Assembly (NCBI RefSeq): GCF_003703975.1
Contig: NZ_QTJY01000031.1
Coordinates: forward strand, 1-46,036
DNA length: 46,036 nt
Direction: 5' to 3'
From: Larkinella soli
GTDB taxonomy: Bacteria; Bacteroidota; Bacteroidia; Cytophagales; Spirosomataceae
Both the position numbers and the translations under genes were made by a program. Positions 34,501-42,866 of this stretch are shown in pieces (position 1 is the first letter of the stretch; every line of letters starts with the position of its first letter). The notes under the pieces are model-generated. The model worked only from the letters and a program-made list of their open reading frames with translations, was not told the DNA's origin and ran no database searches.

Positions 34501-36100
34501 GATCCTGATGACCACCCTGGCGATGGTGATCGGGATGCTGCCCATCGCCCTCGCGACCGGCCCCGGGGCCGAGCTGAAAAGCGGGCTGGCCTGGGCGCTC
34601 ATCGGGGGCCTGAGCAGTTCGATGTTCCTGACGCTGGTATTCGTGCCGGTGATGTACTTCTACTTCGCCCGGATGATTGCCCGGGTAGACCGGATCGGAA
34701 AGAAAGGCCGGAACCGGCCCGAAAAAACCGCCGGTCTTCAGTCGGTGCCGCTGAGCGTCGTGCTGGTGCTGCTCACCGCCGGCCTGGCGCAGGCGCAGAC
34801 GCCCGAAGCGAAGCCGCTGTCCATGAACGAGGCTGTGGAACTGGTTCGCCGGCAGAACGGCGAGGTGAAGGTGGCCCGGCTGGCGGGTCGTCAGGCCGAC
34901 GCCCGGGCCGAGGAAGCCCGGCGCATGAGCCTGCCGACGGTCAACGCCTTCGGGCAATACCAGCGAAACCTCAAGGCCCCGGTGTTCTTCTTCCCGGCGT
35001 TCAGCATCACCCCCGAAGGCGGTTTTTCGCTCGATGAAAACAAAATGACGCCGGTGGCCGCGGCCCTGAAAAATCAGTATAATCTGGGCGTCAACCTCGG
35101 GATGCCGCTGATTCAGCCGCAGCTGCGGGTCGGTCGCCGGCAGGCCGAGCTGGGCATGAAAGCCGCCGGCGAGGGCCTGCGTGCGGTGACGGCGCGGCAG
35201 GTGGCGGAGGTGAAGAAGCTGTACCTGAACGTACTGCTGGCCGAAGAGCAACGGCGGTTGCTGCTGCGCAGCCTCGACCGGGCGCAGCTGGCCCTCCGGG
35301 AAGTCCGTACGCTGTATAAGGCCCAGCTGGCGACCGATGTCGACACGCTCCGGGCGTTTGTCGAGGTGGAAAACCTCCGGCCGGGTCTCTCGAAGGTCGA
35401 GCGGGCGGTAACGCTGCTGAAAAACCAGCTGGCCGTCGTCACGGGCCTCTCGGATGCTTCCGACCGTCCGGCTCCGGCGCTGGTTCTGACCGATTCGCTG
35501 ACGTATACCCCGGCCGAAATCCGGCCTGAAGACCCCACCATCCGGCAGGCCTGGGAACAGCGGCCGGAAGTGCGGCAACTGGCGCTGGGCTTCGAGAACA
35601 GCCGCTTACAGACGCAGATGGAACAGGCCCGCCGTCGGCCCACTCTGGCTCTGATCGGGCAGGCCGGGACGCTGTCGCAGATCAATAATTTCAATTTCTC
35701 CGACAGCCGCTGGCCGTTCTTCAGCTTCCTCGGTCTGCAACTGAACGTGCCGGTATTCAACGCCGTGCATACGTCCAAAGTGCAGCAGGCCCAGCTGGCC
35801 GGTGAGCAGGCGCAGGAGCAGCTTCGCTACAACAAGGCGCTGATCGCCAATGAAGTACGTTCGGGTCAGGACGCGCTGGAAGAGGCCCGGGAGCGCATCC
35901 GGACGGGCGAGGGCGTCATCCGGGCGGCCGAGCGCAGCTACGGGCTGACCCAGAGCCGTTACCGGCAGGGGCTGGCGAAATTCGGGGAGGTCAACGACGC
36001 CGAACTGGCGCTTCGGCAGGCCCAGACCAACCGCCTTCAGGCCGTCTACGATTACCGGCTGGCGAAAGTGGACCTGGAGCGCATCCTCGGCGAGGACTAA
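31586..36100 (+). CDS. RND efflux pump fused to a TolC-like outer membrane factor
   Basis: A single 1504-residue frame. Residues 1 to about 1040 are an AcrB/HAE1-type pump: first helix with LLSIQRPILVIVLFLALGIL, proton-relay pair D410-D411 in GILVDDSIVVLES, K939 in LGLVAKNAILLVE, and a last helix ending YFYFARMIARVD. A basic linker leads to an internal hydrophobic stretch from V1054 (SVVLVLLTAGLAQAQ), which looks like a signal peptide with a cleavage site after A1070. Residues about 1071-1504 are a complete TolC-like protein (SMNEAVELVRRQNGEVKVA, coiled-coil repeats, SRYRQGLAKFGEVNDAELAL). The channel part may stay tethered or be released by signal peptidase. DD at helix 4 points to amphiphile rather than metal export. 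An internal GTG start at 34745 is also possible. Confidence 0.94.
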   Translation: MKLTLLSIQRPILVIVLFLALGILGLFSYSQLRYELLPNMSIPFIIVTTPYPGASPAEVESGITKPIEEATSSADRIKRITSLSLENVSVVMVEFKHDVDSDKALQDVQRRVNGVVSSLPAGSRTPTLDRFSISELPLLKVTANSRLTDLEFGTLLKTQIKPRLSQVAGVGQVQFVGLPEAEVSVALDAARLRALNLSVVQVVGAIRASNLNVPSGSVKDTDAAYSVRVVGKTDEIARLNDIVVYTSPSGQKIRLGEVSKVSLAQKEMENLSRFMVKAGQGAPSGRSAVGILIKKQSGANNVEVAAAARKALEKLQADYASTGLQFDVAQDGSEFTLAAADAVNHDLMIAIGLVALVMFVFLHSLRSSLIVMVAIPASLLSTFIFMNLLGFSLNLLTLLALSLVIGILVDDSIVVLESIYQQLEKGVEKRAAALEGRNSIGFAAVAITLVDVVVFVPLSLSPGLIGDLMREFALVVVISTLFSLLVSFTLTPMIASRFGQLEPLSSRTLMGRFGLGFERVFESVSRNYQALLGRALRYRKTTVLGTFVLFVASLMLPGKGFIGGEFMPPTDKGEINAVLQFPEGYKLNQTDAYARQFEARLYRMPEVRRVFTNVGANPEGWSSLPTSKNAVEFSITFSPRQERDKDLNTLTREVKELASGIPGARIRAYPLGILGSDNASPILLMVSAPDRDKLREETIRLVDAIREIPGTADVRFSGNVRKPEVEIQVDQEKLARYGLTTESVGMAVRTALAGFDDLKIQRGTESVTLRVQYAEPYRNRTQQIAGLTLTNAYGQPVELRQVADIRETFNPAILERKDRDNSMTITSQSVGRPTGEIGIDIQKAVAALKLDPSVRVTYGGDLELQDDSFGKMGLMFLAAILFMYLIMVALYNSWAYPLVVLFSIPVAIVGALFAMALTMNSMNVFTILGMIMMLGLVAKNAILLVERTNENRENGMPVIEALLEAGHIRLRPILMTTLAMVIGMLPIALATGPGAELKSGLAWALIGGLSSSMFLTLVFVPVMYFYFARMIARVDRIGKKGRNRPEKTAGLQSVPLSVVLVLLTAGLAQAQTPEAKPLSMNEAVELVRRQNGEVKVARLAGRQADARAEEARRMSLPTVNAFGQYQRNLKAPVFFFPAFSITPEGGFSLDENKMTPVAAALKNQYNLGVNLGMPLIQPQLRVGRRQAELGMKAAGEGLRAVTARQVAEVKKLYLNVLLAEEQRRLLLRSLDRAQLALREVRTLYKAQLATDVDTLRAFVEVENLRPGLSKVERAVTLLKNQLAVVTGLSDASDRPAPALVLTDSLTYTPAEIRPEDPTIRQAWEQRPEVRQLALGFENSRLQTQMEQARRRPTLALIGQAGTLSQINNFNFSDSRWPFFSFLGLQLNVPVFNAVHTSKVQQAQLAGEQAQEQLRYNKALIANEVRSGQDALEEARERIRTGEGVIRAAERSYGLTQSRYRQGLAKFGEVNDAELALRQAQTNRLQAVYDYRLAKVDLERILGED

Positions 36101-36106
36101 AGCCGC

Positions 36107-36898
36107 TCAGAACGGATTCCGGATCACGCTCAGCAGCGGCCGGCCCGTCGAGTCGGCAAACGACCGGAGATAGTCGGCATCGGAAAGGCCGGCCATCTCC
36201 GGTTTTGCTTTGATGCCCGGATGGTCGATGACGAAGGGTTCTTCCAGCACCAGTTTCCCCTGCTCGGCCTTCAGCTTCCCTTTGGCGGCAAACACCGTCG
36301 AGTGCAGGCCGTCCCCGGCGTTCGATTCGATGTTCAGCAGCCAGTGGCCGTCCGGCCGGAGAATGAAGTTTTCCTTGATTTCGGTATTGTCCCCGACGGC
36401 GAACCGGCCCTGTTTCGGGCGGAAGATAACCGGCCGGGGCGGTTCGCCGTAGACGAGCCGGGCGATGCGGCCGGGGGACAGTTTGCCGGTAGCCGAGCGC
36501 GGAAAGGCATCCAGCCCGGCCTGAAACTGCATTCGTTGGGCCTCGAAACAGGCCGCCAGCCGGTCGAAGTCCTCCCGGCTGAACATCCCCGGCGAAACGT
36601 ACACCGTCCAGGGAGTCCGGTCGGAGGGCAGCGTATCGGCCAGATAGGAACGGACGATCCAGCCCGGATACTGCTCCGGCAGCAGCGGGAAGCCTACATT
36701 TTCGTCCGAAACCATCTTTCCGTCGAACTTCAGCACCGGCTGGTGGTTGGTCATCCCGATGCCGGGCATCGTCGGGTGATCGATCAGTTCGAGCGTGTGG
36801 CCGTCGTGGCGGCTGGTGACCAGCGTGGTTTCGCCGGGGTCACACGACCAGAGGGCCAGGGCGGAGGTCAGCAGGCGGAACAGGGAAGCGGTATTCAT
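36107..36898 (-). CDS. Hypothetical lipoprotein, last gene of the xylan operon
   Basis: The 263-residue protein starts MNTASLFRLLTSALALWSCD, a lipoprotein signal with lipid-anchored Cys at residue 19. The mature part has no domain I recognise; it is rich in beta-strand-like segments (LELIDHPTMPGIGMTNHQPV, FILRPDGHWLLNIESNAG) and Asp/Pro turns. It lies 13 bases downstream of the 81-residue gene and ends 6 bases from the converging pump gene. Its place at the end of a LacI-CE20-CE15-GH43 operon suggests a surface or periplasmic role in the same pathway, but it could be an unrelated passenger. Confidence 0.78.
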   Translation of the reverse strand: MNTASLFRLLTSALALWSCDPGETTLVTSRHDGHTLELIDHPTMPGIGMTNHQPVLKFDGKMVSDENVGFPLLPEQYPGWIVRSYLADTLPSDRTPWTVYVSPGMFSREDFDRLAACFEAQRMQFQAGLDAFPRSATGKLSPGRIARLVYGEPPRPVIFRPKQGRFAVGDNTEIKENFILRPDGHWLLNIESNAGDGLHSTVFAAKGKLKAEQGKLVLEEPFVIDHPGIKAKPEMAGLSDADYLRSFADSTGRPLLSVIRNPF

Positions 36899-36911
36899 GA
36901 AAAGTTACGGT

Positions 36912-37157
36912 TTATTGGGTTTCGGCCGGTTTCATCCGGATCCCCCGATACCGCACCAGCGGCAGGCCGTCGGTGTCGATGGGCAAAGGGTCCGGGTGTG
37001 CCTTTTCCTGCCGGAGCTGCACGTAGGCTTCAAATACCGAAGCCGGTACGGGCAGCACCTTTCGGTCGACCGGCGTCCGTTTCCAGTCATCATCCAGACG
37101 GCTGATGAACCCATCGATCTCGTCGTAAAACTCCTGCTCGGCAACCTGGGACCACAT
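36912..37157 (-). CDS. Small hypothetical protein in the xylan operon
   Basis: Starting at the ATG 37157, the frame encodes 81 residues (MWSQVAEQEFYDEIDGFISR...). A longer frame back to 37280 overlaps GH43 and its extra residues look non-coding. It begins 8 bases after the GH43 stop and ends 13 bases before the lipoprotein gene, as expected for a coupled operon gene. It is acidic in the first half (EIDGFISRLDDDWKRTP) and has no signal peptide, metal motif or known domain that I can see. Cytosolic; function unknown. Confidence 0.6.
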   Translation of the reverse strand: MWSQVAEQEFYDEIDGFISRLDDDWKRTPVDRKVLPVPASVFEAYVQLRQEKAHPDPLPIDTDGLPLVRYRGIRMKPAETQ

Positions 37158-37165
37158 GGCCGGGA

Positions 37166-38224
37166 TCAGGGGGTGATGGTTTCGAGAGAACCGTCGGGCC
37201 GGCGGGTCAGCTCGCGGACCTTGATGTTCCGCAGGTGCGTTTTGCCGCTCAATTCGACGTCGTGGTAAAAGATATACCATTTTCCCTGAAACTCCACGAT
37301 CGAGTGGTGGGTCGTCCAGCCGGTGACCGGTTTCATCAGGATGCCCTGGTACGTAAACGGCCCGTACGGCGAATTACCGACGGCATAGGCCAGGTAGTGG
37401 GTGTCGCCGGTCGAGTAGGAGAAATAGTATTTTCCGTTGTATTTGTGCATCCAGCCGCCCTCGAAAAAGCGCCGGTCGTGGTCGCCCCCGAGCAGCGGCT
37501 TTCCGTCCTTGTCCACGATGACCGCATCCCGCACCGGCTCGTCGAAGGTCAGCATATCCCTGCTCATCCGCACGACTTTCGCGCTCAGGGCGGGTTCGTT
37601 GTCTTTTTTCAGGTCGGTTTTGGAGCCGTTGGCTTCATACTTTCCGGTGTGCCACCGCTGAAGCTGCCCGCCCCAGATGCCGCCGAAATACATGTACGAA
37701 GTGCCGTCGGTGTCCGTGAAAACCGCCGGGTCGATGCTGAAGCTGTTCGGGATCGGGTTCGGCTGCGCCTTGAAGGGGCCGGTCGGGGACTGGCTGGTGG
37801 CGACGCCGATCCGGAAGATGTCCTGCTTGTCTTTCACCGGAAAATACAGGTAGTAGGTGCCGTTTTTGAAAGCCGCATCCGGCGCCCACAGCTGCCGCCC
37901 CGCCCAGGGAATGTCTTTCAGCGACAGCGCCACCCCGTGGTCGGTCACCTTGCCGCCGATGCGGTCCATCGACAGAATGTGGTAATCCTGCATGGCGAAG
38001 TGCGAGCCTTCGTCGTCCTGCGCCACATTGGCTTCGATGTCGTGGGAGGGATAAATGTAGATTTTCCCGTTGAACACGTGGGCCGAGGGGTCGGCCGTGT
38101 AGATGCTGCTGATCAGCGGTTTGGGTTGGGCCGCACCCGGCTGGGCCGCATTCTGGCAAAAACCGGCGGAAAGGGCGCCGGTGATTAGGGCCAGGGAGGT
38201 CAGGGTTGTTTTGAAAGTGAGCAT
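37166..38224 (-). CDS. GH43 family glycoside hydrolase (beta-xylosidase/arabinofuranosidase type)
   Basis: The 352-residue protein has an N-terminal signal peptide (about 1-23). The five-bladed propeller catalytic residues can be placed: base D45 in YTADPSAHVFNGK, transition-state D165 in FSIDPAVFTDTDG and acid E255 in RRFFEGGWMHKYNG. GH43 enzymes release xylose or arabinose from xylan backbones and side chains; the exact specificity cannot be read from the sequence. It sits 27 bases downstream of the CE15 gene in the minus-strand LacI operon, and its product would act in the periplasm with GH67 and the esterases. Confidence 0.93.
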   Translation of the reverse strand: MLTFKTTLTSLALITGALSAGFCQNAAQPGAAQPKPLISSIYTADPSAHVFNGKIYIYPSHDIEANVAQDDEGSHFAMQDYHILSMDRIGGKVTDHGVALSLKDIPWAGRQLWAPDAAFKNGTYYLYFPVKDKQDIFRIGVATSQSPTGPFKAQPNPIPNSFSIDPAVFTDTDGTSYMYFGGIWGGQLQRWHTGKYEANGSKTDLKKDNEPALSAKVVRMSRDMLTFDEPVRDAVIVDKDGKPLLGGDHDRRFFEGGWMHKYNGKYYFSYSTGDTHYLAYAVGNSPYGPFTYQGILMKPVTGWTTHHSIVEFQGKWYIFYHDVELSGKTHLRNIKVRELTRRPDGSLETITP

Positions 38225-38251
38225 AACTTTTTTTATAGGTTGTTAAAACGG

Positions 38252-39625
38252 TTATTTAAAATAGCGGTCGGCAAAAGCCAGAAACGTGGGCCAGTTGGGG
38301 CCGGTCGTGTGGCCTCCGGCGTGCTGCCGAAAGGCCACGTCGCCGTCGACGAGGGCGGTTTCCATCGGCGGAAACTCCGTCGTGCCGAGGTCCTTTTTAC
38401 CGAGAAGCCGGTAGACCGGCCCGGCATGCACCCCGCCCAGAAACATCCCCTTCGCATCGACCCAGGTGCCTTCGACCGTCGGCGAACCGACGCTGATGAA
38501 CACCGGCCGGGGCGCGCAGAGGGCCACGAGTTCATGGGCGTCGACGGGCAGGTCGTTGGGCGTCAGCGGCCCGGCAAATTTGATAAAATTTCCGGCCATC
38601 CAGTGGTATTCGGCGGCCGAGGCCACGTTCTCGACCTGTTCGCCGAAGGTCCGGCGGTGAATCTTGACCCCGCCCTCGCCCGAGGAGCCGATGAAGCCGA
38701 TGGCGATGCGGGGTTCGTACGCCATCGTGACGGCCGCAGCCTTTCCATAGCGCGACAGCCCCTCGATGCCCACCTTCTTCGCATCGACGGCCCGGTCGGT
38801 TTCGAGATAATCGAGCGCCCGGCCGGCGCCCCAGGCCCAGGCTTTGAGTGTGCCCCAGTCGTCGGGTTTGCGCGGCCGGCCTTTGTTGACCAGTCCGATG
38901 ATGCCCTGCGTCAGGCCCGCGCCGTTGTCGGCCTGGTAGCTGGTCGGGTACAGGACGACATAGCCCCAGCCCTTCGCCAGCAACTGCTGCTGCCAGGTGG
39001 GTTCGGGCTTGCCGGAGGCCGAAGCCGGTGGGGGCGGCAGCCGGAAACCGGGCGGAAACCGGAAGCCGTAACTCATCATCACCGGCACCGGCTTCGTGGC
39101 GTTGGCGGGCGTCGAGAGCGTCATTTCAATGTCGACTTTCAGGGCCGGATAGGTTGAGTTGTCGACGTGGCCGATCAGCTTTTTGGTAATGACGGGGAAA
39201 TCGCCGTTCATCTCCCGGCTTTCGGAAGCTACTTCCCAGGTTACTTTCGGCAGGTTGGCGGGCGTGCGGCCGTAGACCTCCCGGTCGAAGTCCTCGACGA
39301 TTTCAGGGCGTCGCTGCGTCCACCACATTCTGGCGGAGGTGACCTTCTTTCCGTTTTTCAACACCAGCGGGTCCGGAAGGCTGGTGTAGGTGGTGGCTTT
39401 GCTCTCGTCGGCGTTGGCCGCGTTCGGGGCGCTGGGGTTGCCGGAGGGGCCGGAACGCAGCGTGCGGATGCCCAGCTGGTCCAGCATCCGTTGGTGATCC
39501 GCCACCGACAGCTTCCGGATCGAATCCTGAGCCGCCAGAAAAGCCGCCCGGCCCGTCGTGTCCTGCGCGGTCGCGGACAAGGCCGCGCAGACCGGAAACA
39601 GCAGGAGGAATATTGACTTTTTCAT
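38252..39625 (-). CDS. CE15 glucuronoyl esterase
   Basis: The ATG at 39625 gives 457 residues with a signal peptide (MKKSIFLLLFPVCAALSATAQ). The alpha/beta hydrolase domain has the CE15 pattern: nucleophile S291 in IEGLSRYGKAAAVT, the acidic segment GSSGEGGVKIHRR (E317) and the histidine region HAGGH at 435-439. A long N-terminal part with an SPDPLV-type segment is common in bacterial members. CE15 enzymes cut the ester bond between methylglucuronic acid of xylan and lignin alcohols. It lies 37 bases downstream of the CE20-type esterase gene, and the GH67 alpha-glucuronidase that takes the next step is encoded divergently. Confidence 0.92.
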   Translation of the reverse strand: MKKSIFLLLFPVCAALSATAQDTTGRAAFLAAQDSIRKLSVADHQRMLDQLGIRTLRSGPSGNPSAPNAANADESKATTYTSLPDPLVLKNGKKVTSARMWWTQRRPEIVEDFDREVYGRTPANLPKVTWEVASESREMNGDFPVITKKLIGHVDNSTYPALKVDIEMTLSTPANATKPVPVMMSYGFRFPPGFRLPPPPASASGKPEPTWQQQLLAKGWGYVVLYPTSYQADNGAGLTQGIIGLVNKGRPRKPDDWGTLKAWAWGAGRALDYLETDRAVDAKKVGIEGLSRYGKAAAVTMAYEPRIAIGFIGSSGEGGVKIHRRTFGEQVENVASAAEYHWMAGNFIKFAGPLTPNDLPVDAHELVALCAPRPVFISVGSPTVEGTWVDAKGMFLGGVHAGPVYRLLGKKDLGTTEFPPMETALVDGDVAFRQHAGGHTTGPNWPTFLAFADRYFK

Positions 39626-39662
39626 CGTTAAAGGTTTAGGAATCAATATCTTTCAGGATCGC

Positions 39663-41618
39663 TTACGGCTCCGTCGTGAAGGGCGTAGCCGGCAATCCTT
39701 CCCGGTTATACAGGTTAGCGCCCACCGGGTCGTCGGCCCAGGCATACCGCACCGCCACCGGCTCCGGCACCTGAGCGCTCTGCACTTCGACCTGATTACC
39801 CCGGATCGTGGCCGTGGCCGGCACGAACTTTCCGTCGGCTCCGGCGATGGCGAACTGTTTCAGGGGGACTCCGCCTTTGGCCGTCAGCCCGCTGCCGGTA
39901 TTCGAGAACGTCAGCAGAAGGGCGGAGCCGTTGCGCTGCATCGACTGATACAGCGGGCCGGAAGCCACCAGATCTTTTTCCCCGTAGGCCAGCTTCCGGG
40001 CCGCCAGCGCCAGCCGTTTGCCGACGGTTTCCTTGTCCAGCGGATGAATGTCGTTCCACTCCCCGGCGTCGATCGCCACGACCATGGCCGTATTCGGGAC
40101 CGCCAGCGTCCGGCGCTGGGCTTCCCGCAGCCGGGGCCAGTTGCCCTCCGCCGAGTCGGTCGCCACCGGCCGGTAATTGGCTAACTGAACGAACAGGAAA
40201 GGAAATTCGCCCTGCTTCCAGTGGTTGCGCCAGTCGGTGATCAGAGCGGGCAGCAACTTCCCATAAGGCTCGGGGCGGCTGGTGTTGGCCTCTCCCTGGT
40301 ACCAGAGGGCACCGCGGATGGTGTAGTTCACCATCGGCGCGACCATTGCATTGAATACGCCTTCCGGCTTATACTGAAAAAAGGTCGTTCCCGGCATCGG
40401 ACCCGTGGTGGCGCCCACGCGGTATTGCCAAAGCCCTTTCAGATCGAGCGTCCGGTCGCCGGCCACGAGTTCATAGCGTTTTTCAGGAACGAAGCCGCCT
40501 TTTCCGACCGTATTGATTACCCGGACGATCAGCGTATTCCTGCCGGGTTTCAGCAGACCGGCGGGCAGTTCGTAGCGTCGGGGCGGATACTGATAACCGA
40601 TCGTTCCGGCAAAACGGCCGTTGATGAATACCGAGTCGCTGTCGACGATCCGGCCCAGAAACAGTTTGGCGGACCGTCCGGTCATGGCCGCCGGTACGTC
40701 GATGTCCCGCCGGAACCAGACCACGCCGTTGCCTTTCGGCGCCCCGGCATCCTCCCAGTAGCCCGGCACGTTCATCGTCGACCAGCCGGCGGTGTCGGCG
40801 GCCGGGTCCGACCACGGCATTTCGCCCTGGTGGCCCTGATCGAGTCGGTTGAGCCGGGCCTGCCACGCCCGGATGGCGGCCGTTTCGCGTCGGCGGATGC
40901 CGTTCACGTAAGCCGTATCCTTCAGGGTCTCGACGGTGGCGAGGTGTTCGGGAAAGGCTTTCAGGGCGTCGGCGCTCAGCCAGGCTTCGGCCGGGGTGCC
41001 GCCCACGGCGGTGTTGATCAGCCCGATCGGAACCTGATACCGGCGGTGCAGGTCGAGGGCGAAAAAGTAGGCAACGGCCGAGAAGCTCAGGATGGTCTGC
41101 GGGTCGGCGGCCACCCAGCGCCCGGGCGGCACGTCCTCCGCCGGTCCGTCGAAGCGGTAGCGGGTCGGCAGGAAAAACTGCCGGATATGGGGATAACGGG
41201 CCTGCGCAATGGCGTCGGGGAACCGTTCTTTCACGCGCTCCATCGGAATGACCATGTTCGACTGGCCCGAGCAGAGCCAGACCTCGCCCACCAGCACGTC
41301 CTTCAGTGTGATTTCGTTTCGCCCCCGGATGCGCATCTCGTAGGGGCCGCCGGCTTTCATCGGATCGAGCCGCACGAGCCACTTGCCGTCCGGGCCGGTG
41401 GTGGTGGTTCGGGTCTGGCCGTTCAGGCTCACTTCGACGGTTTCGCCGGTCTGCGCCCAGCCCCAGACGTTGACCGGCCTGTCGCGCTGCAGCACCAGCC
41501 CGTCGGCGATCAGGCCCGGCAGCCGGACCTGTCCGAACCCGGTCCGGCTCAGGGCAAGCAGGCTCCAGAAGAGCAGATACCGGAAGGCGGAGGTCGGAAA
41601 CAGGGCGATAGACGGCAT
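39663..41618 (-). CDS. SGNH acetylesterase of the CE20/sialate-O-acetylesterase type
   Basis: The 651-residue protein has a signal peptide about 1-29. The SGNH domain carries nucleophile S120 in VWLCSGQSNM, GALWYQGEAN (about 436-445) and H525 in WNDIHPLDK. A GH2-like sugar-binding jelly roll is inserted at about 265-400 (WFRRDIDVPAAMTGRSAKLF, VFINGRFAGTIG). This inserted layout is typical of CE20-type acetylxylan/xyloglucan esterases rather than true sialate esterases. It would strip acetyl groups from glucuronoxylan so that GH43 and GH67 can act. Second gene of the LacI operon, 12 bases after lacI-type. Confidence 0.92.
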   Translation of the reverse strand: MPSIALFPTSAFRYLLFWSLLALSRTGFGQVRLPGLIADGLVLQRDRPVNVWGWAQTGETVEVSLNGQTRTTTTGPDGKWLVRLDPMKAGGPYEMRIRGRNEITLKDVLVGEVWLCSGQSNMVIPMERVKERFPDAIAQARYPHIRQFFLPTRYRFDGPAEDVPPGRWVAADPQTILSFSAVAYFFALDLHRRYQVPIGLINTAVGGTPAEAWLSADALKAFPEHLATVETLKDTAYVNGIRRRETAAIRAWQARLNRLDQGHQGEMPWSDPAADTAGWSTMNVPGYWEDAGAPKGNGVVWFRRDIDVPAAMTGRSAKLFLGRIVDSDSVFINGRFAGTIGYQYPPRRYELPAGLLKPGRNTLIVRVINTVGKGGFVPEKRYELVAGDRTLDLKGLWQYRVGATTGPMPGTTFFQYKPEGVFNAMVAPMVNYTIRGALWYQGEANTSRPEPYGKLLPALITDWRNHWKQGEFPFLFVQLANYRPVATDSAEGNWPRLREAQRRTLAVPNTAMVVAIDAGEWNDIHPLDKETVGKRLALAARKLAYGEKDLVASGPLYQSMQRNGSALLLTFSNTGSGLTAKGGVPLKQFAIAGADGKFVPATATIRGNQVEVQSAQVPEPVAVRYAWADDPVGANLYNREGLPATPFTTEP

Positions 41619-41630
41619 CGGCAGCGGTAT

Positions 41631-42650
41631 TCAGCGTTTTCGGGACGACTCCCGGACGATCAGTTCATAATTCAGCAGGATGGTGTTGGTGGTATTGATC
41701 CGCAGCAGGCCGTTCAGGTGGTTGATGAGGCTCTGGGCCGCGATTTCGCCCATTTCCTGCCCCGGATAATGGACCGTCGTCAGGTTGGGCTGTATGACCA
41801 GCGAAACCGGGTCGTTGTTGAATCCCACCACGGCCACATCGTCCGGGACGGCAAAGCCTTTTTGCTGGAGCGCGCCAATGCAGCTGACCGCGCAGAAGTC
41901 GCTGGCGACGAAGAGGCCGTCGGGGGTCGAGGGCAGACCGGCAATGTAGTCGGCCGCGTCGAGGCCGTCCTGGCGGGTCAGGTCCGTGGTTTGGAGGAGG
42001 GTTTCATCGGTGGGCAGACCGTAGTCGGCCAGCGCCTGCCGGTAGCCCTGAAGGCGGTCGGCATAGACGTTCCGCCGGAGGTTGCCCGTCACGTGCATGA
42101 TGCGCCGGCGGCCCTGGGCGATGAGGTGGGCGGTGGCGTCGTAGCCCGCCCGGACGTTGTCGATGACGATGTTCGTGCAGTTTTTCTGGGGCATCACGCG
42201 GTCGAACAGGATCATCGGGATGTTTTTCCGGAAAAACGTATGAAAATGGTCGAGGTTCTCGGTGTCGGACGCCAGCGACACCAGCAGCCCGTCGACGCGG
42301 CTGTCGAACATGGTTTTGGCGTTGGCGATCTCCTTTCGGAACGACTCCAGCGACTGGCTGATGATCAGGTTGAAGTTGGCCTCGTTGGCGACCTTCTCCA
42401 TCCCGGCCAGGACGGTGGACATGAAGTAACTGTCGAGCCGGGGAACGATGACCCCGATGGTATTGGTGCGCTGCCGGCGCAGGTTGCTGGCAAAGCGGTT
42501 GGAGCGGTACCCCATCTCGTTCGCTTTGCTGTGGATGATGTCCTTGGTCTGGCTACTGATGCCCGGATGGTCGTTCAGAGCCCGGCTAACCGTGGCCGGG
42601 GAAAGCTGGAGTAGTCTGGCGATATCATAAATCGTGACCTCTTTCTGCAT
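41631..42650 (-). CDS. LacI family transcriptional regulator of the xylan locus
   Basis: The 339-residue protein has the LacI headpiece (VTIYDIARLLQLSPATVSRA, residues 5-24, and hinge helix about 47-60 with SNRFASNLRRQR) and a periplasmic-binding-protein-like sugar domain (FDSRVDGLLVSLAS, IPMILFDRVM, DGLFVASDFCAV, VAVVGFNNDP). It is the first gene of a six-gene minus-strand operon with gaps of 12, 37, 27, 8 and 13 bases, and it diverges from GH67. A strong LacI-type palindrome at 42892-42907 and a second related site at 42716-42731 are its likely targets, so it probably represses both directions until a xylan-derived sugar binds. Confidence 0.94.
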   Translation of the reverse strand: MQKEVTIYDIARLLQLSPATVSRALNDHPGISSQTKDIIHSKANEMGYRSNRFASNLRRQRTNTIGVIVPRLDSYFMSTVLAGMEKVANEANFNLIISQSLESFRKEIANAKTMFDSRVDGLLVSLASDTENLDHFHTFFRKNIPMILFDRVMPQKNCTNIVIDNVRAGYDATAHLIAQGRRRIMHVTGNLRRNVYADRLQGYRQALADYGLPTDETLLQTTDLTRQDGLDAADYIAGLPSTPDGLFVASDFCAVSCIGALQQKGFAVPDDVAVVGFNNDPVSLVIQPNLTTVHYPGQEMGEIAAQSLINHLNGLLRINTTNTILLNYELIVRESSRKR

Positions 42651-42715
42651 GGTCTGGACTGGCGCGGTGAAATTGGGCCCGTATTTTAGCCTGACGGAAC
42701 GATCGGGAAACGGTT

Positions 42716-42731
42716 TTGCAATCGGTTTAAA
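42716..42731. promoter_or_regulatory. Second LacI-type operator-like site
   Basis: TTGCAATCGGTTTAAA shares the core TGCAA-N-CG-N-TT with the main operator and has the central CG step of LacI-family sites. It lies 65 bases upstream of the LacI start, where binding would block the LacI operon. Confidence 0.45.
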
Positions 42732-42851
42732 TCAGCCGGCGAGCCACTTTTCGCTCCCGGTTTTAGCCCTTCGGAAGCGAATCATTCCGGCTCAGAGGAG
42801 CCAGTGGAGCGTCTCTTAAATCCATTTTCTCCTGAGCCGAGTGCAATGATA

Positions 42852-42859
42852 CAAAATTA
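42852..42859 (-). promoter_or_regulatory. Bacteroidota-type -7 box for the LacI operon
   Basis: On the minus strand this reads TAATTTTG, an exact TAnnTTTG match. It implies a leader of about 195 bases that would contain the second operator-like site. Confidence 0.4.
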
Positions 42860-42866
42860 CTTTTTC

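Noticed and set aside
33734-35578. 614-codon frame antisense to the RND-TolC gene
   Set aside because: Shadow frame in high-GC coding sequence; composition dominated by His/Arg/Gln with no domain.
40221-42614. 797-codon plus-strand frame across the CE20 and LacI genes
   Set aside because: It is antisense to two well-supported genes and shows no recognisable motif.
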